A DNA stretch of 51,432 nt, taken from the NCBI GenBank assembly GCA_005885555.1, contig VAWN01000001.1, forward strand, positions 45,330 to 96,761, in the 5' to 3' direction. Made by a program: the position numbers and the translations under genes. Under the pieces are notes generated by a model that worked only from the letters and a program-made list of their open reading frames with translations, made no database searches and was not told the DNA's origin. This document shows, in pieces, positions 51,021 to 51,432 of the stretch. The DNA is from Actinomycetota bacterium (GTDB lineage: Bacteria; Actinomycetota; Actinomycetes; Mycobacteriales; Micromonosporaceae). The number at the start of each line of letters is the position of its first letter. The stretch's first letter is position 1.

Positions 51021-51432
51021 GGGCCACCTGGGCCCCGCGTGGCCGCACGCCGGTGTTGACCCACCGGTTCTCCTGGACACGCATGTCCATGGCGGGCGCT
51101 CTGGCCTACCGGCCCGACCGCAGCCAGGCGGTGTTCGTGTTTCAGATCCGCAACGGCAGCTACAACACCGAAAGCCTCATCGCCTACCTCACCGACCTGC
51201 GTAAGCACCTACGCGGCCAGCCGGTGATCCTGGTCTGGGACGGGTTGTCCGCCCACCGATCGGCCGCAGATGAAGGCATGGCTGGCCACCCAACGCGACT
51301 GGCTGCACGTCGAGGCGCTGCCCGGCTACGCCCACGACCTCAACCCGATGGAACTGGTCTGGGGCAACGTCAAAGCCCGCGAACTGGCCAACCTCTGCCC
51401 CGACCACATCGCCGAAGCCCACACCGCAGCCG
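50781..51432 (+). mobile_element. Decayed IS630-family transposase, runs off right edge
   Basis: Homology begins abruptly in frame with the SARP gene: VIEKLTGVRYAS, RLGWTRQRPARRAAERDDAA, WVKRDWPRIKRG. At 50946-50955 (AAAAGGGGG) sense continues one base back: KGARRRGAWIVFQDESGFSL, then MSMAGALAYRPDRSQAVFVF and VILVWDGLSAHRS. Near 51258 one extra base shifts it again: PQMKAWLATQRDWLHVEALP and LNPMELVWGNVKARELANLC. The D-D-E catalytic residues are thus spread over three frames: QDESG, WDG and NPMELVW. The N-terminal helix-turn-helix part is absent, and no terminal inverted repeat is visible. No GGTACC occurs after 50230, in line with foreign origin. Confidence 0.85.

Noticed and set aside
1-51432. 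CRISPR array, tRNA, rRNA or prophage
   Set aside because: Repeats seen are only tandem in-frame units or pairs; no regularly spaced repeats, cloverleaf-like sequence or phage structural genes were found.

Overview
The window is very GC-rich, has dense genes, many GTG starts and stop/start overlaps of the ATGA or GTGA type. It carries F420-type, SARP, MmyB-type and AMIN-like lipoprotein families. Together this points to an actinomycete chromosome, most likely Micromonosporaceae or a close relative (inference; no rRNA or tRNA is present to confirm it). The hexamer GGTACC occurs about 118 times by my hand count, roughly seven times what base composition alone would give.

Layout. 1-1285: two secreted surface proteins, the second TasA/camelysin-like. 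1290-3662: a pirin and a small acetyltransferase facing a second pirin. 3931-36441: one large surface-polysaccharide locus. It opens with a Wzz-like chain-length protein, a C-methyltransferase, a nucleotidyltransferase and a PIG-L deacetylase. Then come a second methyltransferase, an LLM oxidoreductase, flippase 1, a PAP2 phosphatase, a GT2 and an asparagine-synthase-like protein. A GH16 glycanase, a beta-helix protein, a RibD-C reductase, an acyltransferase-3 and another GT2 follow. Next is a minus-strand operon (polysaccharide deacetylase, GT2, CelD/FemAB-like acyltransferase, AlgD-like GDP-mannose dehydrogenase, GT4), then an O-antigen-ligase/Wzy-type protein. After that come a coupled trio (epimerase, an unrecognised twin-domain cysteine protein, flippase 2), a WbaP-like initiating transferase, and rmlC-rmlA facing rmlB-rmlD. 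Read together, these encode a Wzx/Wzy-type pathway: dTDP-rhamnose, GDP-mannuronate and probably C-methylated sugars are made, assembled on undecaprenyl phosphate, flipped, polymerised, decorated and trimmed.

36407-36878 is a composite pseudogene (YCII-like front, PHB-depolymerase-like tail). 37044-51432 is mixed: glycogen phosphorylase, a small protein coupled to a membrane protein, an SDR facing an MmyB-type regulator, and a large NB-ARC/LuxR regulator. After these come an AMIN-like lipoprotein, a cytoplasmic hybrid histidine kinase with a LacI-like sensor, and a small lipoprotein. The last gene is a SARP regulator truncated by a decayed IS630-type transposase that runs off the right edge.

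I saw no tRNA, rRNA, CRISPR array, prophage or recognisable riboswitch. The least explained elements are the twin-domain cysteine protein, the GGTACC enrichment, the frameshifted GH16 anchor and the long antisense overlap between two glycosyltransferase genes.
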